Assembly (NCBI GenBank): GCA_900541695.1
Contig: UQKL01000006.1
Location: 1-64,000, forward strand
From: an uncultured Collinsella sp.
GTDB lineage: Bacteria > Actinomycetota > Coriobacteriia > Coriobacteriales > Coriobacteriaceae
Length of the DNA stretch: 64,000 nt
Reading direction: 5' to 3'
Made by a program: the position numbers and the translations under genes. Numbering within the stretch: position 1 is the first letter of the stretch; every line of letters starts with the position of its first letter. The notes under the pieces were generated by a model. It was not told where the DNA came from. It did not search any database and was given only the letters and a program-made list of their open reading frames with translations. Shown piece by piece: positions 63,047 to 64,000 of the stretch.

Positions 63047-64000
63047 TTACTCGTCTAGGAGATCCTCTGGCATGTCGTTGCCGTCGCCTAGATCGACAGG
63101 GGTTTCTTCGGTGGCAGAGCCGTCTTCTGTGGCTTCGCCTTCGGGCTTCTCCTTGGCGGCCGTCATGCGGGCTACGGCGCAGATACGGTCGTTGTCGTCG
63201 ACGGTCATCATCTTGACGCCCTGGGTGGCGCGTCCGGTCTGGCTGATCTCGTCGGTCTTAACGCGAATGACCGTCGCGCCTTCCGTCACGATGAACAGCT
63301 CGTGCTGTGGGCCCACCGTCTTCATGGCCGCGAGGTTGCCCTTACGCTCGGTCATCTGGATGGTATAGACGCCCTGGCCGCCGCGGTTCTGCTCCGGGTA
63401 GTCCGCGACCGGTGTGCGCTTGCCGTAGCCGCGCTCGGTAATGACGAACAGGTCGCCGTTGCCGTTGGTAACCTCCATGCCCAGAACGCTCACGCCGTCC
63501 TTCATGCTAATACCGCGAACGCCGCTGGTGTCGCGGCCGGTGGCACGCACCTGCTCCTCGGAGAACATAATCGCCTTGCCCGCAGTGGTGGCCAGGATGA
63601 TCTTGTCACCCTCGCGCACGCGGCGCACGTTCAGCAGTGCGTCGTCGTCGCGCAGATTGATGGCAATGAGTCCATCGCGGCGGCTGCGGTCATACGCGCT
63701 CATCACGGTCTTCTTGACCATGCCGCTCTTGGTGGCAAACATCAGGTACTCGTCGGCCGGGAACTCGCGGCAGCTGATGACGCTCGCGATCTTCTCGCCG
63801 TCCTCAAAGGGCAGCAGGTTGACAATCGCGGTACCGCGCGCCTGGCGCGTACCCACCGGCAGTTCGTGCACCTTCAGGCGATAGACCTTGCCCTTGCTCG
63901 AGAAGAACAGCACATACTCGTGCGTGGACGCGATAAACATCTCGTCGATAACGTCATCCTCTTTGAGGTTGACGCCCGACACGCCCTTGCCACCGCGCTT
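63047..64000 (-). CDS. gyrA: DNA gyrase subunit A (3' part)
   Basis: The C-terminal beta-pinwheel of GyrA; the gene continues beyond the window. The frame includes a GyrA-box-like KRGGKG at the window edge, blade repeats such as YVLFFSSKGKVYRLKVHELP and FVITERGYGKRTPVADYP, and an acidic tail (DGNDMPEDLLDE). This domain wraps DNA for negative supercoiling. The catalytic Tyr is outside. Confidence 0.96.
   Translation of the reverse strand, partial: KRGGKGVSGVNLKEDDVIDEMFIASTHEYVLFFSSKGKVYRLKVHELPVGTRQARGTAIVNLLPFEDGEKIASVISCREFPADEYLMFATKSGMVKKTVMSAYDRSRRDGLIAINLRDDDALLNVRRVREGDKIILATTAGKAIMFSEEQVRATGRDTSGVRGISMKDGVSVLGMEVTNGNGDLFVITERGYGKRTPVADYPEQNRGGQGVYTIQMTERKGNLAAMKTVGPQHELFIVTEGATVIRVKTDEISQTGRATQGVKMMTVDDNDRICAVARMTAAKEKPEGEATEDGSATEETPVDLGDGNDMPEDLLDE

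Overview
The window looks like a chromosomal segment of a high-GC, anaerobic actinomycete of the class Coriobacteriia, most likely a Collinsella. The reasons are strong G/C preference at third codon positions, a LuxR regulator whose N-terminus is a 12-helix transporter-like domain (a hallmark of Coriobacteriia), an unfused NfnA/NfnB ferredoxin:NADP transhydrogenase, a solo ECF transporter with fused ATPases, large LPXTG-like surface proteins, and GGGGACAG-type hairpin repeats. Species assignment is inference; no rRNA gene is present.

Layout. 1-0.08 kb: right end of an IS3-family element. 0.1-3.4 kb (minus): a divergent biotin-ligase-like protein, a fused dihydropteroate synthase/HPPK and a sirtuin. 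3.6-4.4 kb: exonuclease III. 4.5-7.8 kb (minus): a complete ECF importer (T, fused A-A', S). 8.0-11.4 kb (plus): glmU, prs, pth. 11.8-14.0 kb (plus): nfnAB. 14.1-25.0 kb: an accessory island with two exported proteins carrying near-identical LAxTG sorting ends, each followed by an array of inverted-repeat modules and preceded by the same palindromic promoter element, plus a divergent LuxR-type membrane regulator. 25-28.8 kb (minus): a cytidylate-kinase-like protein and a polar amino-acid ABC importer. 29.2-31.6 kb: YqeY, a PrsA-like foldase and a PTS EIIA. 31.7-35.3 kb: purN, purM, purF. 35.6-39.0 kb: a CmpB-family membrane protein, a MoaE-like protein, a class B sortase and purE. 39-44.6 kb: carB, carA. 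44.9-52.8 kb: a membrane protein, an ABC exporter, a NUDIX hydrolase, purD, purA, dnaB. 53.0-54.7 kb: rplI, rpsR, ssb, rpsF. 55.2-55.4 kb: two tRNA-Ser genes. 55.5-56.8 kb: a one-gene cassette between long inverted repeats. 56.9-62.3 kb: a TRIC channel, an exported bactofilin-like protein, typA, two small unknowns and a bifunctional-nuclease-family protein. 62.4-62.8 kb: tRNA Ile-Ala-Ile. 63.0-64.0 kb: the 3' part of gyrA.

How it works together. Most genes are housekeeping: purine synthesis (prs, purF, purD, purN, purM, purE, purA), carbamoyl phosphate for pyrimidines and arginine, folate, cell-wall UDP-GlcNAc, translation and replication. The cell-surface theme (two LAxTG proteins, a class B sortase, a PrsA-like foldase, an exported bactofilin-like protein) is the main accessory content.

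The most unusual material is non-coding. The window is full of long, nearly perfect inverted repeats of several unrelated families: (i) GGGGACAG-type REP-like hairpins, (ii) a tandem ~81-bp module with TCTCRATCTGTAACA arms, (iii) a three-copy family (25.7, 29.1, 47.7 kb) whose stem sequence changes but whose pairing, internal purine mismatch and flanking motifs are kept, (iv) very long GC-rich perfect hairpins, (v) a MITE-like element at 39.2 kb and (vi) ~80-bp palindrome-bearing inverted repeats around a DUF559-like nuclease gene. All functional statements are from reading sequence; no search or folding was run.
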